DNA of 64,000 bases from Ideonella sp. (GTDB lineage Bacteria > Pseudomonadota > Gammaproteobacteria > Burkholderiales > Burkholderiaceae_C), in assembly GCA_015075545.1 (NCBI GenBank), contig JABTUC010000001.1, positions 62,001 through 126,000 on the forward strand, given 5' to 3'. Position numbers and translations under genes: made by a program. Numbering within the stretch: position 1 is the stretch's first letter; every line of letters starts with the position of its first letter. Of this stretch, positions 47,359 through 54,674 are shown piece after piece. A model generated the notes under the pieces. It ran no database searches. It saw nothing but the letters and a program-made list of their open reading frames with translations, and was not told where the DNA came from.

Positions 47359-47850
47359 TCAGAACACGCTGGCGTCGAAGCCGCCGCTGGCTTGCGCGCT
47401 GGCGCCGGCGCTCCAGCCCCACCGACTGTCGACCGCGACATCGACGGCGCCGGCGCCGGCACTGGCCGTCACGCCGGCATCGAGCCGCACGTCGGTGATG
47501 CCGCTGCGGTCGAATTCGATGCCCACCGCGGCGCCTGCGCCGACGTTCACCTCGACGCCGCCGATCTCGGCCTTGTCGCCCACGCCGGCGCCCACCTGCA
47601 CGCCGCCGCGCGCGAGGCCCTGGTCGTCGAATTCGCCATGGCCGCCGACGGTCACACCCTGGATGCCGACGAGCAGCTTGCGCTGCTCGGGCGGCAGCTT
47701 GTCCAGCTCCCTTTGCATCTGCTTCATCATCGCGTCCATCTCCTGGGGGCTCGGCATGCCCTTGGGAGGCTGCGCAAGGGCCGCCGCAGCAGCCGTCAGC
47801 GCCAGCGCGAGGATGGCCTGCAGCAGGAGTTTCGACAGCGTGGCCTTCAT
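47359..47850 (-). CDS. Secreted Gly/Val-rich protein of unknown function
   Basis: 163 residues. The signal peptide is LLLQAILALALTAAAAALAQ, then a short helical segment rich in Met and Gln (EMDAMMKQMQRELDKLPPEQ). The rest is a repetitive stretch of short alternating beta-like units (GVQVGAGVGDKAEIGG, VNVGAGAAVGIEFDRSG, VRLDAGVTASAGAGAVDVAV) that looks like a small beta-helix or beta-solenoid. The start overlaps the previous gene's stop by ATGA. No relative recognised. Confidence 0.65.
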   Translation of the reverse strand: MKATLSKLLLQAILALALTAAAAALAQPPKGMPSPQEMDAMMKQMQRELDKLPPEQRKLLVGIQGVTVGGHGEFDDQGLARGGVQVGAGVGDKAEIGGVEVNVGAGAAVGIEFDRSGITDVRLDAGVTASAGAGAVDVAVDSRWGWSAGASAQASGGFDASVF

Positions 47851-48857
47851 CGCCCGAACAGCCCGCGCAGCTTGTTGACGGCGTCCTTGGCAGCCTGCTG
47901 CCCGACGTCGGGCGGGGGCGGCAGCGCCGCCGGCTGCGCGGCAGGCGGCTGCGCTTTGGCGTTTGCCTGCCCCGCGGCCTGCGGCTGCGCCTGCGCGCCG
48001 GCGGTGCCAGCGGCCTCCTGCGGCGCACCGATCTGCCAGGCGGCCGGCGCCGGCGCATCGGGCAGCGGCTGGTCCAGCAGCGCCTGCAGGCGCGCCCTGT
48101 CGAACGCCGCAACGATCGCCGCGCGCTGCGCGCCGTTGGGCAGCGGCCCGCTCACCATCGCCTGCAGGCTGCGCACCGCGAACGGCTTGCCGTGCGACGC
48201 GAAGCTGCCGAGCTTCAGATCGAGCTCGTGGTCGCGCGGCCGCGCTTCGAAGCGGTTGGCCTGCAGCACCACCTCGAACTCGCCGTTGGCGCGGGGCAAA
48301 CCGCGAATTTGCGCCTCCAGCGGATCGGTCTGCGCCCGCACGCCGTCGAGATGACGCTTGCGCAGCGCGTCGCGCTGCGACTCGATCGCGATCGCCTCCT
48401 TGTACTTCTGCGAGGCCAGTGGCTTGTTGCCCTCCTTGTCGGCGCGCCGCGCATCGCGGAACGCCTCCTGCCGGCGCGCTTCGAGCGCATCGAATTCACC
48501 TTTGGCCTCGGGCGGCAGCGCCTTCAGCGCGTCGAGCCTGGCCTGCAACTCGCGCCCCTGCGCGGCCACCTGCTCGGCCTGCGCGCGCGGCATGCGGAAC
48601 CGGTAGCTGGCACTGGCGGTCACCTCGAGCTCCCCCGTGGGTGTCTCCTTGCAGGCCGATCCCACCGTGGCACGCGGCGCCGCGGGCAACCCCATGTCGG
48701 CCGGCGCGGCCGGCATGGCCGCGATCAGCGCGGCGCTCAGCCGGCCGACGAACTGCTTCTCCGCGGCGGACAGCTCGCGCAGCGGACAGTCGGCACGGGC
48801 GTGCACGACGGCCGCACACAGGGCAGCCGCGGCGAGCCAGCGCGTGATGGTGCCCAT
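47847..48857 (-). CDS. Secreted coiled-coil protein of unknown function
   Basis: 336 residues starting MGTITRWLAAAALCAAVVHARA with a signal peptide; an in-frame start at 48875 would add six residues. The middle (about 90-185) is strongly helical and charged (QAEQVAAQGRELQARLDALK, FRDARRADKEGNKPLASQKYKEAIAIESQRD), probably a coiled coil. A compact domain (EFEVVLQANRFEARPRDHELD) and an Ala/Gln/Pro tail ending VNKLRGLFGR follow. Two Cys (CPLRE and CKET) could form a disulphide. The function is unknown. Confidence 0.65.
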   Translation of the reverse strand: MGTITRWLAAAALCAAVVHARADCPLRELSAAEKQFVGRLSAALIAAMPAAPADMGLPAAPRATVGSACKETPTGELEVTASASYRFRMPRAQAEQVAAQGRELQARLDALKALPPEAKGEFDALEARRQEAFRDARRADKEGNKPLASQKYKEAIAIESQRDALRKRHLDGVRAQTDPLEAQIRGLPRANGEFEVVLQANRFEARPRDHELDLKLGSFASHGKPFAVRSLQAMVSGPLPNGAQRAAIVAAFDRARLQALLDQPLPDAPAPAAWQIGAPQEAAGTAGAQAQPQAAGQANAKAQPPAAQPAALPPPPDVGQQAAKDAVNKLRGLFGR

Positions 48858-48921
48858 CGAATGGAGAGGTCGCATTGCAGCTCCCGTCAGGTGGTGGTTC
48901 CGGTTCGTCGCTCGCGCGCCG

Positions 48922-49209
48922 TCACTTCGCCTTCGCCTTGCCGCGCTGCACCTCGAGGTCTTCGAGGTCGTCGCCGCCCGCGGCCGACTTGGGCTTGCGC
49001 GCCTGCGACCTCTTCTGCGCGCTGGCGCCCGACTTGGCCTTGGCGCCGATGTACAGCTCGTCCTCGGTCTGCGTGCCAGGGCCGCGCGCCGACGGCTTGG
49101 CCGCCTTGGCGGCGGGCGCCGGCTTGCCCGGCTTGGCCGTCTCCGCGGCGTGCGGCACCCCGAAGGCCGGCAGCAACGCCAGCACGAGCGCGATTCGATG
49201 CAGTTTCAC
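48922..49209 (-). CDS. Small secreted basic protein of unknown function
   Basis: 95 residues with GTG start at 49209 and AAGGGAG seven bases upstream. The signal peptide is MKLHRIALVLALLPAFGVPHA; the mature part is Lys/Ala/Pro-rich, low complexity and probably disordered, ending RGKAKAK. It is the first gene of the operon and lies 50 nt downstream of the tandem-heptamer promoter site 2. Confidence 0.6.
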   Translation of the reverse strand: MKLHRIALVLALLPAFGVPHAAETAKPGKPAPAAKAAKPSARGPGTQTEDELYIGAKAKSGASAQKRSQARKPKSAAGGDDLEDLEVQRGKAKAK

Positions 49210-49258
49210 TTCGCTTCTCCCTTGCGCTGCGCATGCGGGCTTGCATGCGATTGCCCGC

Positions 49259-49291
49259 TTTGTAGGGACCGCAGCGTCACACCGGCGTCAC
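49259..49291 (-). promoter_or_regulatory. Tandem-heptamer promoter, site 2 (BTAD/SARP-type)
   Basis: Minus strand: GTGACGC (49291-49285), 4 bp, GTGACGC (49280-49274), 9 bp, TACAAA as -10 (49264-49259). Spacing is the same as site 1 to the base. It would start transcription about 43 nt before the GTG of the first secreted-protein gene. Confidence 0.65.
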
Positions 49292-49320
49292 AGCGCTGCG
49301 GCGCGGTCGAAACGCTGCAA

Positions 49321-49530
49321 TCAGAAGGCCCAGGTGGTCGTGTTCCCCGCCGGGTCGTCGGGTGCGAAGCACAGGCCAGTCACGGGGGCGAAGTGCGCCC
49401 GGCGCAGCGGGCCGTCGCCATGGTTGACGCCGGTTGGCGCGGGGGCGCCGCCCACCGGCAGCGCGCGGCCGCTCGATCGGGCGTCACGGATGGCCGCGGC
49501 GTCGCACAGCCGGCTCGTGTCGTCGCGCGC
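49321..49530 (-). pseudogene. Possible 3' remnant of an unidentified gene
   Basis: An open minus-strand frame with coding-like third positions ends at a TGA at 49321-49323 with the text RRAHFAPVTGLCFAPDDPAG followed by NTTTWAF. It has no plausible start and lies between the diguanylate cyclase stop and the operon promoter. It may be the tail of a deleted gene. I cannot name the family. Confidence 0.25.
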
Positions 49531-49548
49531 CGGGGCTTGGCGCCGGGC

Positions 49549-51303
49549 TCAGGTGGCCACCAGCCCCACCGAGGCCTGGCCGCGCCGCAGCGTGTGCTTG
49601 CCGGCCTGCTTGCCGGCGTACATCGCGGCGTCGGCGCGCTTGAGCAGGCTGTCGGCGTCGTGGCCGTCGAGCGGCGCCAGCGCGTAGCCCACCGTCAGCC
49701 CCACGCGGCACGGCTCGCCGCGCACGACGAACGACCGGCTGAACGCGTCGAGCAGCTTGTGCCCCAGGCGCCGCGCCTCTTCGTCGCCGGGCAGGTCGGT
49801 GGCCATCACGACGAACTCGTCGCCCCCCAGGCGCGCCACCACGTCGCGGTGCCGCAGCGGTGCACGCAGGCGCTGCGCCGCCTGCTTCAGCAGCTCGTCG
49901 CCGGCATCGTGGCCGAAGCGGTCGTTGACGGCCTTGAAGCCGTCGAGGTCGAGCAGGAACACGCCCAGCAGCCGCTCGCCGCCGGCGCGCAGCAAGGCGT
50001 CGGCCAGTTCGAGCTGCAGGCCGCGGCGGTTGGGCAGCCCGGTCAGCGGGTCGGTGTGCGCCAGCGAGCGCATCGCCTCGCGCTCGCGGTCGGCCTGCGC
50101 GGCGGCGTGGCGCGACTGCTCCTGCCGCACCGCGAGCACGCGCTGCCACATCACCATCTCGGCCAGCATGCCGAACTCGAACGCATGCTGCGTCCACCAG
50201 TTGGCTGCCACGTGGCCGCGCAGCAGCGCCACCATCACCACGATGCCCACGCCGTACAGGCCCCAGCCGATCAGCACGTACAGCGCGGCGCGGTCGCCGC
50301 CGCGCAGGCGCACCAGCGCCGCCGGCAGGCCGAGCACGATCGGCGAGGGCCCGAGCACGGTGGCCGCGAGGTGCGCCGCGCGGTAGTCGACCAGCCCGGC
50401 GGTGAATGCGACGGCGGCGCCGCCGGCCAGCAGCGCGGCGCCTCGCATCGCCAGCGCCAGGCGCGGGTTGTGGCGCGCCACCGACAGTGAGCGCTCGAGG
50501 AACAGCAGCGCGCCGACCAGCCCCACCAGCGCCGACAACGGCGGCAGGTTGGCCGTCAGCCACATGCTGCCGCCCCACAGATGCTGCGGGCCGAGCCCGT
50601 AGTAGCCGAAGAAGAAGACCGTCGCGCCGGCGACCGCCAGCGCATAGTGCACAAACGTGCGATCGCGCAGGCTGAGCCACTGCGCGATGCTGTAGATCAG
50701 CAGGCACAGGCCGATGCCGGCGATCACGCCTTGCAGCAACTGCACCTGCGCCTCGCGCTGCTGGTAGCGCTCGGCGGTCATCAGGCTGATCGGCAGCACC
50801 ATCGAGCTGGTGGTCTGCACGCGCAGCCACAGCTCGTGCCGCAGGCCGGGCTGCAGCTCGAGCGCGACCACGTGGGTGCGCACCTGCATCGTCCGCAACC
50901 GGAACGGCAGATCGTCGCCGACGCGCGCGAACTGCAGCAGCCGGCCTTCGGTCATCTGGTAGACCTCGATGCGGTCGAGCGACGGGTAGTCGATGTCGAG
51001 CAGCCAGCGCCCGCGCCCGCCAGTGCTCACCTGCAGCGGCACGTGCAGCCAGACGGCGTCGCTGCGCACGCCGAGGTTGGCCCTGGCGCCCGCCGGCGCA
51101 GCGAGTTGGGCCCGGCGCGCCTCGGCGTCCTCCACCTGCCACAGGCCGCTGGGGTCGGAGAGCATCGTCACGGCGGGCCAGGCGTCGACCTCGCCGCGGC
51201 TGTCGACCAGTTGCAGCGGCTGCGCCGGTTGCGCCCAGGCCGGCAGCAGGCCCGGCAGGGCCAGCAGGCCGCACAGCAACAGGTGGCGCAAACGGATATT
51301 CAT
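49549..51303 (-). CDS. Membrane diguanylate cyclase (7TMR-DISM sensor, GGDEF)
   Basis: 584 residues. A signal peptide (LLLCGLLALPGLLPAWAQ) precedes a periplasmic 7TMR-DISMED2-type beta-sandwich (about 25-165), seven transmembrane helices (about 180-390) and a short coiled coil (RQEQSRHAAAQADREREAMR). The GGDEF domain has DPLTGLPNRRG, the intact active site RLGGDEFV at 491-498 and a product-inhibition RxxD six residues before it (RHRD). It should make c-di-GMP in response to an extracytoplasmic ligand. The start at 51303 has GAGG just upstream. Confidence 0.9.
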   Translation of the reverse strand: MNIRLRHLLLCGLLALPGLLPAWAQPAQPLQLVDSRGEVDAWPAVTMLSDPSGLWQVEDAEARRAQLAAPAGARANLGVRSDAVWLHVPLQVSTGGRGRWLLDIDYPSLDRIEVYQMTEGRLLQFARVGDDLPFRLRTMQVRTHVVALELQPGLRHELWLRVQTTSSMVLPISLMTAERYQQREAQVQLLQGVIAGIGLCLLIYSIAQWLSLRDRTFVHYALAVAGATVFFFGYYGLGPQHLWGGSMWLTANLPPLSALVGLVGALLFLERSLSVARHNPRLALAMRGAALLAGGAAVAFTAGLVDYRAAHLAATVLGPSPIVLGLPAALVRLRGGDRAALYVLIGWGLYGVGIVVMVALLRGHVAANWWTQHAFEFGMLAEMVMWQRVLAVRQEQSRHAAAQADREREAMRSLAHTDPLTGLPNRRGLQLELADALLRAGGERLLGVFLLDLDGFKAVNDRFGHDAGDELLKQAAQRLRAPLRHRDVVARLGGDEFVVMATDLPGDEEARRLGHKLLDAFSRSFVVRGEPCRVGLTVGYALAPLDGHDADSLLKRADAAMYAGKQAGKHTLRRGQASVGLVAT

Positions 51304-51354
51304 GGTCCTCGTCATCGGTGTCGGTCGATCGCGGGCGAACTTGAGGCGCGCGCC

Positions 51355-51360
51355 TATGAT
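51355..51360 (+). promoter_or_regulatory. -10 box TATGAT before the 5'-nucleotidase gene
   Basis: TATGAT ends 7 nt before the ATG at 51368. It is in the 64-bp spacer divergent from the diguanylate cyclase gene. Confidence 0.4.
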
Positions 51361-51367
51361 TTGCGTC

Positions 51368-52261
51368 ATGCCCGCCAGCCTCGAAGGCCAGCTCGTCGTC
51401 GCCATCTCGTCGCGTGCCTTGTTCGATTTCGAGGAGGAGAACCGCGTTTTCGAGGCCAGCGACGACCGCGCCTACATGCAGCTGCAACTGCAGCGGCTGG
51501 AGCAGCCGGCAGGCCCCGGCGTGGCGTTTTCGCTGGTCAACAAGCTGCTCGCCTTCAACCTCGGCGCCGGGCCGCGCGTGGAGGTGGTGATCCTGTCGCG
51601 CAACGACCCGGTGTCGGGCATGCGCGTGTTCCGCTCGGCGCAGCACTACCGGCTGCCGATCCAGCGCGGCGTGTTCACGCGCGGCCAGAGCCCGTGGCGC
51701 TACCTCAAGCCGCTGGCGGCGCAGCTCTTCCTGTCGGCCAACGAGGCCGACGTGCGCTCGGCGCTCGACGCCGGCGTGCCGGCGGCGCGCGTCTACCCGC
51801 ACAGCGCGCGCGCCACCGACCGGCATCCGGCCGAGGTGCGCATCGCGTTCGACGGCGACGCGGTGCTGTTCTCCGACGAGGCCGAGCGCGTCTTCCAGCA
51901 CGACGGGCTCGACGCCTTCCACACGCACGAGCGCGAGCGCTCGGCAACGCCGCTGGCGCCCGGCCCGTTCAAGCCGCTGCTCGAGGCATTGCATCGGCTG
52001 CAGCGCGAGCCCGCGCGCGACATGCGGATCCGAACCGCGCTGGTCACCGCGCGCAGCGCGCCTGCGCACGAGCGAGCGATCCGCACGCTGATGGCCTGGC
52101 GCATCGAGGTCGACGAGGCGATGTTCCTCGGCGGCCTGCCCAAGGGCGAGTTCCTGCGCGAGTTCGAGCCCGACTTCTTCTTCGACGACCAGACCGGGCA
52201 CGTCGAGTCGGCTGCCGAGCACGTGCCCGCCGGGCACGTGGCGGCGGGTATCGCGAACTGA
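51368..52261 (+). CDS. 5'-nucleotidase (cytosolic NT5C1-like family)
   Basis: 297 residues of the bacterial 5'-nucleotidase family related to cytosolic NT5C1 (HAD-like). They hydrolyse nucleoside monophosphates. The family blocks are AISSRALFDFEEE, GVAFSLVNKLLAFN, VEVVILSRNDPVSG, VRIAFDGDAVLFSDE and DFFFDDQTGHVE. In this family the FDGDAVLF segment is taken as the HAD Asp motif. Its stop codon overlaps the left inverted repeat of an insertion sequence. Confidence 0.9.
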   Translation: MPASLEGQLVVAISSRALFDFEEENRVFEASDDRAYMQLQLQRLEQPAGPGVAFSLVNKLLAFNLGAGPRVEVVILSRNDPVSGMRVFRSAQHYRLPIQRGVFTRGQSPWRYLKPLAAQLFLSANEADVRSALDAGVPAARVYPHSARATDRHPAEVRIAFDGDAVLFSDEAERVFQHDGLDAFHTHERERSATPLAPGPFKPLLEALHRLQREPARDMRIRTALVTARSAPAHERAIRTLMAWRIEVDEAMFLGGLPKGEFLREFEPDFFFDDQTGHVESAAEHVPAGHVAAGIAN

Positions 52262-53917
52262 GAAGCCGTGAACGAAACGCTGGCCATGCTGACGGAGCGG
52301 AGTGAGAGCTTGGGCAGGCTGGGCATCGTTCGCACGTGGGGTTGCCGCGACGCCATCGGTGCGAGCGGCGCTGTTGCGGTGCCGGCGGTGCTGAGGCGAG
52401 AGGGCGGAGGTCTTTGCGGGCTGTCTTGGAGCCTGGATTCAGGCGGCCAAGGCGATGTTCAGGCTTCGCATGCGCATGAGGTTGTGCGCCAAGGCATGCC
52501 ACAGCAGCACCGCACGGGCCTTGACCAAGCCGCGGACGTTGAATTGGCTCAAGCCGCGGCGCCGCAACTGCGCGTTGGCGCATTCGACGGCAGCCCCGCG
52601 CTGGATGTACAGCGCCTTGGCGAAGTCACTGGCCATGAACGCGCGCCACTGCGCCTGCGCCGGTGTGTCGGTGGGCTTGGGCGCCAGCGGGACGATCCCG
52701 GGGTTGCGGCTGCGTGGGGGCGGCAGCACGGGCTGCGTGCCGCGCTCGGTCAGCTCGTCGATGGCCTGCAGCTTGGTGAAGCCGCCGTCGGCCAGCCAGT
52801 GATCGGGCGTGGTGCCGTAGCGCTGTTGAACATCGAGGTGCATCGGGCTCATCTGGCCCATGTCGCTGCCGCTGTTGCTCACGGCCACTGCGGCGATGAG
52901 TTGCGTATCGGCATCCACGGCCAACTGCGCGTTGAAGGCTGGACGAAAGCCCCCGTCGGCCATCTTCATGACGCGCGCCTCGGCGTCGGTGGTGCTCACG
53001 CGCGGGTCGGGTTCGGGCTTGGCCGCAGGCGTGCCCGCATCGGTCGGCGCATCGTCGCCGCTGCCGCAGCGCTTGGAGGGCTTGGGCTTCCTGGGCTCGG
53101 GCACGGGCTTGCGCTGGAGCTTGTTCATCGTGGCCAGCGCCGCGGCCAGGCGTTGTTCGCGCTCGCGCGCGGCACGCTCGAGCGCCGCGTGCTTGCGCCG
53201 CGCGCTGGCGCCGGCGTCCTCGGTGAGTTCGCGCTTGAGCGCTTGGACCTGGGCCTGTGCCTGGGCGTGCAGCGCGGCGAGTCTGTCGCGCCGACGAAAG
53301 CTCGCCGCCTTGGCATGCGCGCGCACGCGCAAACCGTCCTGCGCGACGACGTTGAGGGTGACCAGCCGCCGCTCCATCAGCGAGGCGATCGAGCGCGTGA
53401 GCTGCGCGTCCAGCCACGCCTCGTGCTCGGTGCGAAAGTCCGCCAGCGAGTGGTAGTTGACGCCCACGCCGCCGCAGATCCAGCGGTAGGCGTCGTCGCG
53501 CTCGCACAACCGATCGACCTCACGGGCCGAACCCACGCCGTCGATGGTGGTCCACAGCCACAGCGCCACCAGGATCGCCGGGTCGATGGCCGGCGCGCCG
53601 CCGCGACCGGCCACCGACTTGATGCGTGCGTACAGCGGCGCCAGCTCCAGCGCCTGCACGAACGCCCACACCGTGCGCGCCGGGTGATCGGGCGCCAGCA
53701 GCGACTCCAGATCGACAGGGCGCAATTCGACCTGATCGCGCTGCGGCCACATCACTCGTGGCGGGCCTTCGGCTTGCGGCTGCGCGCGCTCGCCACCGGC
53801 CGGCAGCTGTCCTTCACCGAACAGACCCCGCTGGGTCTGCTCACCCTCGCCTCCACTCGTCGCAGCGTCCATGCACTGCATAACGAGTCAGGGGCGAGGT
53901 TCGTTCACAGGTTCTGA
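52260..53917 (-). mobile_element. IS1182-family insertion sequence
   Basis: About 1.66 kb. The ends form imperfect inverted repeats: left GAGAAGCCGTGAACGAAAC from 52260, right (reverse complement) CAGAACCTGTGAACGAACC from 53916, 15 of 19 matching. One complete transposase gene fills it. I see no clear target-site duplication. The left end abuts the 5'-nucleotidase stop; the right end is followed by a truncated coding frame. Confidence 0.75.
52439..53881 (-). CDS. IS1182-type DDE transposase
   Basis: 480 residues. The N-terminal DUF772-like domain has DPAILVALWLWTTIDGVGSAREVDRLCERDDAYRWICGG-type text. A Lys/Arg- and Ala-rich central region and the DDE core follow (AQDGLRVRAHAKAASFRRRD, FNAQLAVDADTQLIAAVAVS, LADGGFTK) with the C-terminal IS1182 block LSQFNVRGLVKARAVLLWHALAHNLMRM. 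It is uninterrupted and the DDE neighbourhood looks complete, so the element may be active. An ATG three codons later is also possible. Confidence 0.88.
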   Translation of the reverse strand: MQCMDAATSGGEGEQTQRGLFGEGQLPAGGERAQPQAEGPPRVMWPQRDQVELRPVDLESLLAPDHPARTVWAFVQALELAPLYARIKSVAGRGGAPAIDPAILVALWLWTTIDGVGSAREVDRLCERDDAYRWICGGVGVNYHSLADFRTEHEAWLDAQLTRSIASLMERRLVTLNVVAQDGLRVRAHAKAASFRRRDRLAALHAQAQAQVQALKRELTEDAGASARRKHAALERAAREREQRLAAALATMNKLQRKPVPEPRKPKPSKRCGSGDDAPTDAGTPAAKPEPDPRVSTTDAEARVMKMADGGFRPAFNAQLAVDADTQLIAAVAVSNSGSDMGQMSPMHLDVQQRYGTTPDHWLADGGFTKLQAIDELTERGTQPVLPPPRSRNPGIVPLAPKPTDTPAQAQWRAFMASDFAKALYIQRGAAVECANAQLRRRGLSQFNVRGLVKARAVLLWHALAHNLMRMRSLNIALAA

Positions 53918-53922
53918 GGGGT

Positions 53923-54024
53923 CGCTGCCTCGCCTGTCGATGGTGCATCCGCTGCACGACCTTGCACTGGTCGGCGCGCGGGCTGCTGTTCCCCGGCGGC
54001 CAGGATCCCGACTACCTGGACTGA
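53923..54024 (+). pseudogene. 3' remnant of a Cys-rich gene next to the IS
   Basis: A 34-codon open frame starts directly inside the IS right flank and ends at TGA 54022-54024. It reads RCLACRWCIRCTTLHWSARG then LLFPGGQDPDYLD, with strong third-position GC and four clustered cysteines. It looks like the end of a gene truncated by the insertion. I cannot name the family. Confidence 0.4.
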
Positions 54025-54104
54025 CTTCCCGCCGGCCGACGGAACTTCTCGTTCGCCGCGTTGCCGAACATCCCGGACGTCCGGACCGCGATCGAGACGA
54101 GGTG

Positions 54105-54674
54105 ATGCGAATGGCCATGAGCCGGTGGAGCTATCGCGCGGATCAGGCCGTGTTTCCCCTGCTGATGGCGGCCGCGGGGGCGGCCTCGCTGCGGCACGCG
54201 TCGATCCGACAGACCGAGGAGTGGCTGGGGTGTCTGCTGTCGGGCGTCGGCGCCTGGACCTTCCTTGAGTATGTGCTGCACCGCTGGGTGCTCCACCACG
54301 TGCCGCCATTCAAGCGGCTGCACGAGGCGCACCATGCCCACCCCGGTGAATTCATCGGCACGCCGGCCTGGCTCAGCGCACCGTTGTTCGTGCTGGCGTG
54401 GCTGACCCTGGCACGCGAGCTGTCGCGGCCTGCTGCGGGCGGGGCGGCAGCGGGACTGATGGCGGGCTATCTCGCCTACTCGCTGCTTCACGACGCCGTG
54501 CATCACCGTCGAGCCACGCCCGGCGGCTGGCTGGCGCGCGCCAAGCAACGCCATGCGCGCCACCATCGACCGGGTGCGAGGGGCGACTTCGGCGTTTCAA
54601 CGGCCTTCTGGGATCGCCTTTTCGGTACCGCCACGACGATCCGCTGCAACGGCAGTCGTCGCCGTGGGCGATGA
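54105..54674 (+). CDS. Membrane fatty-acid hydroxylase/carotenoid hydroxylase-like protein
   Basis: 189 residues (starts at 54105, 54111 and 54117 are all possible; GAGG upstream suits 54111 best). It has the di-iron His motifs of the fatty-acid hydroxylase/sterol desaturase superfamily: HRWVLHH, HEAHHAH, HDAVHH and RHARHH. Transmembrane segments lie between them. It resembles small carotenoid or 2-hydroxy fatty-acid hydroxylases; the substrate is unknown. Its 3' end overlaps the Crp-family gene on the other strand by 78 bp. Confidence 0.8.
   Translation: MRMAMSRWSYRADQAVFPLLMAAAGAASLRHASIRQTEEWLGCLLSGVGAWTFLEYVLHRWVLHHVPPFKRLHEAHHAHPGEFIGTPAWLSAPLFVLAWLTLARELSRPAAGGAAAGLMAGYLAYSLLHDAVHHRRATPGGWLARAKQRHARHHRPGARGDFGVSTAFWDRLFGTATTIRCNGSRRRGR

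Noticed and set aside
45785-48112. 775-codon minus-strand frame across the secreted-protein operon
   Set aside because: It overlaps genes with clear signal peptides and start/stop coupling in other frames; Arg-rich, no domains.
49484-52237. 917-codon minus-strand frame across the diguanylate cyclase and 5'-nucleotidase
   Set aside because: It covers two recognised genes on opposite strands in different frames and is antisense over the second.
52260-53917. IS plus neighbouring genes as a composite transposon or genomic island
   Set aside because: Only one copy of the element is seen and the flanking genes show ordinary host-like composition.
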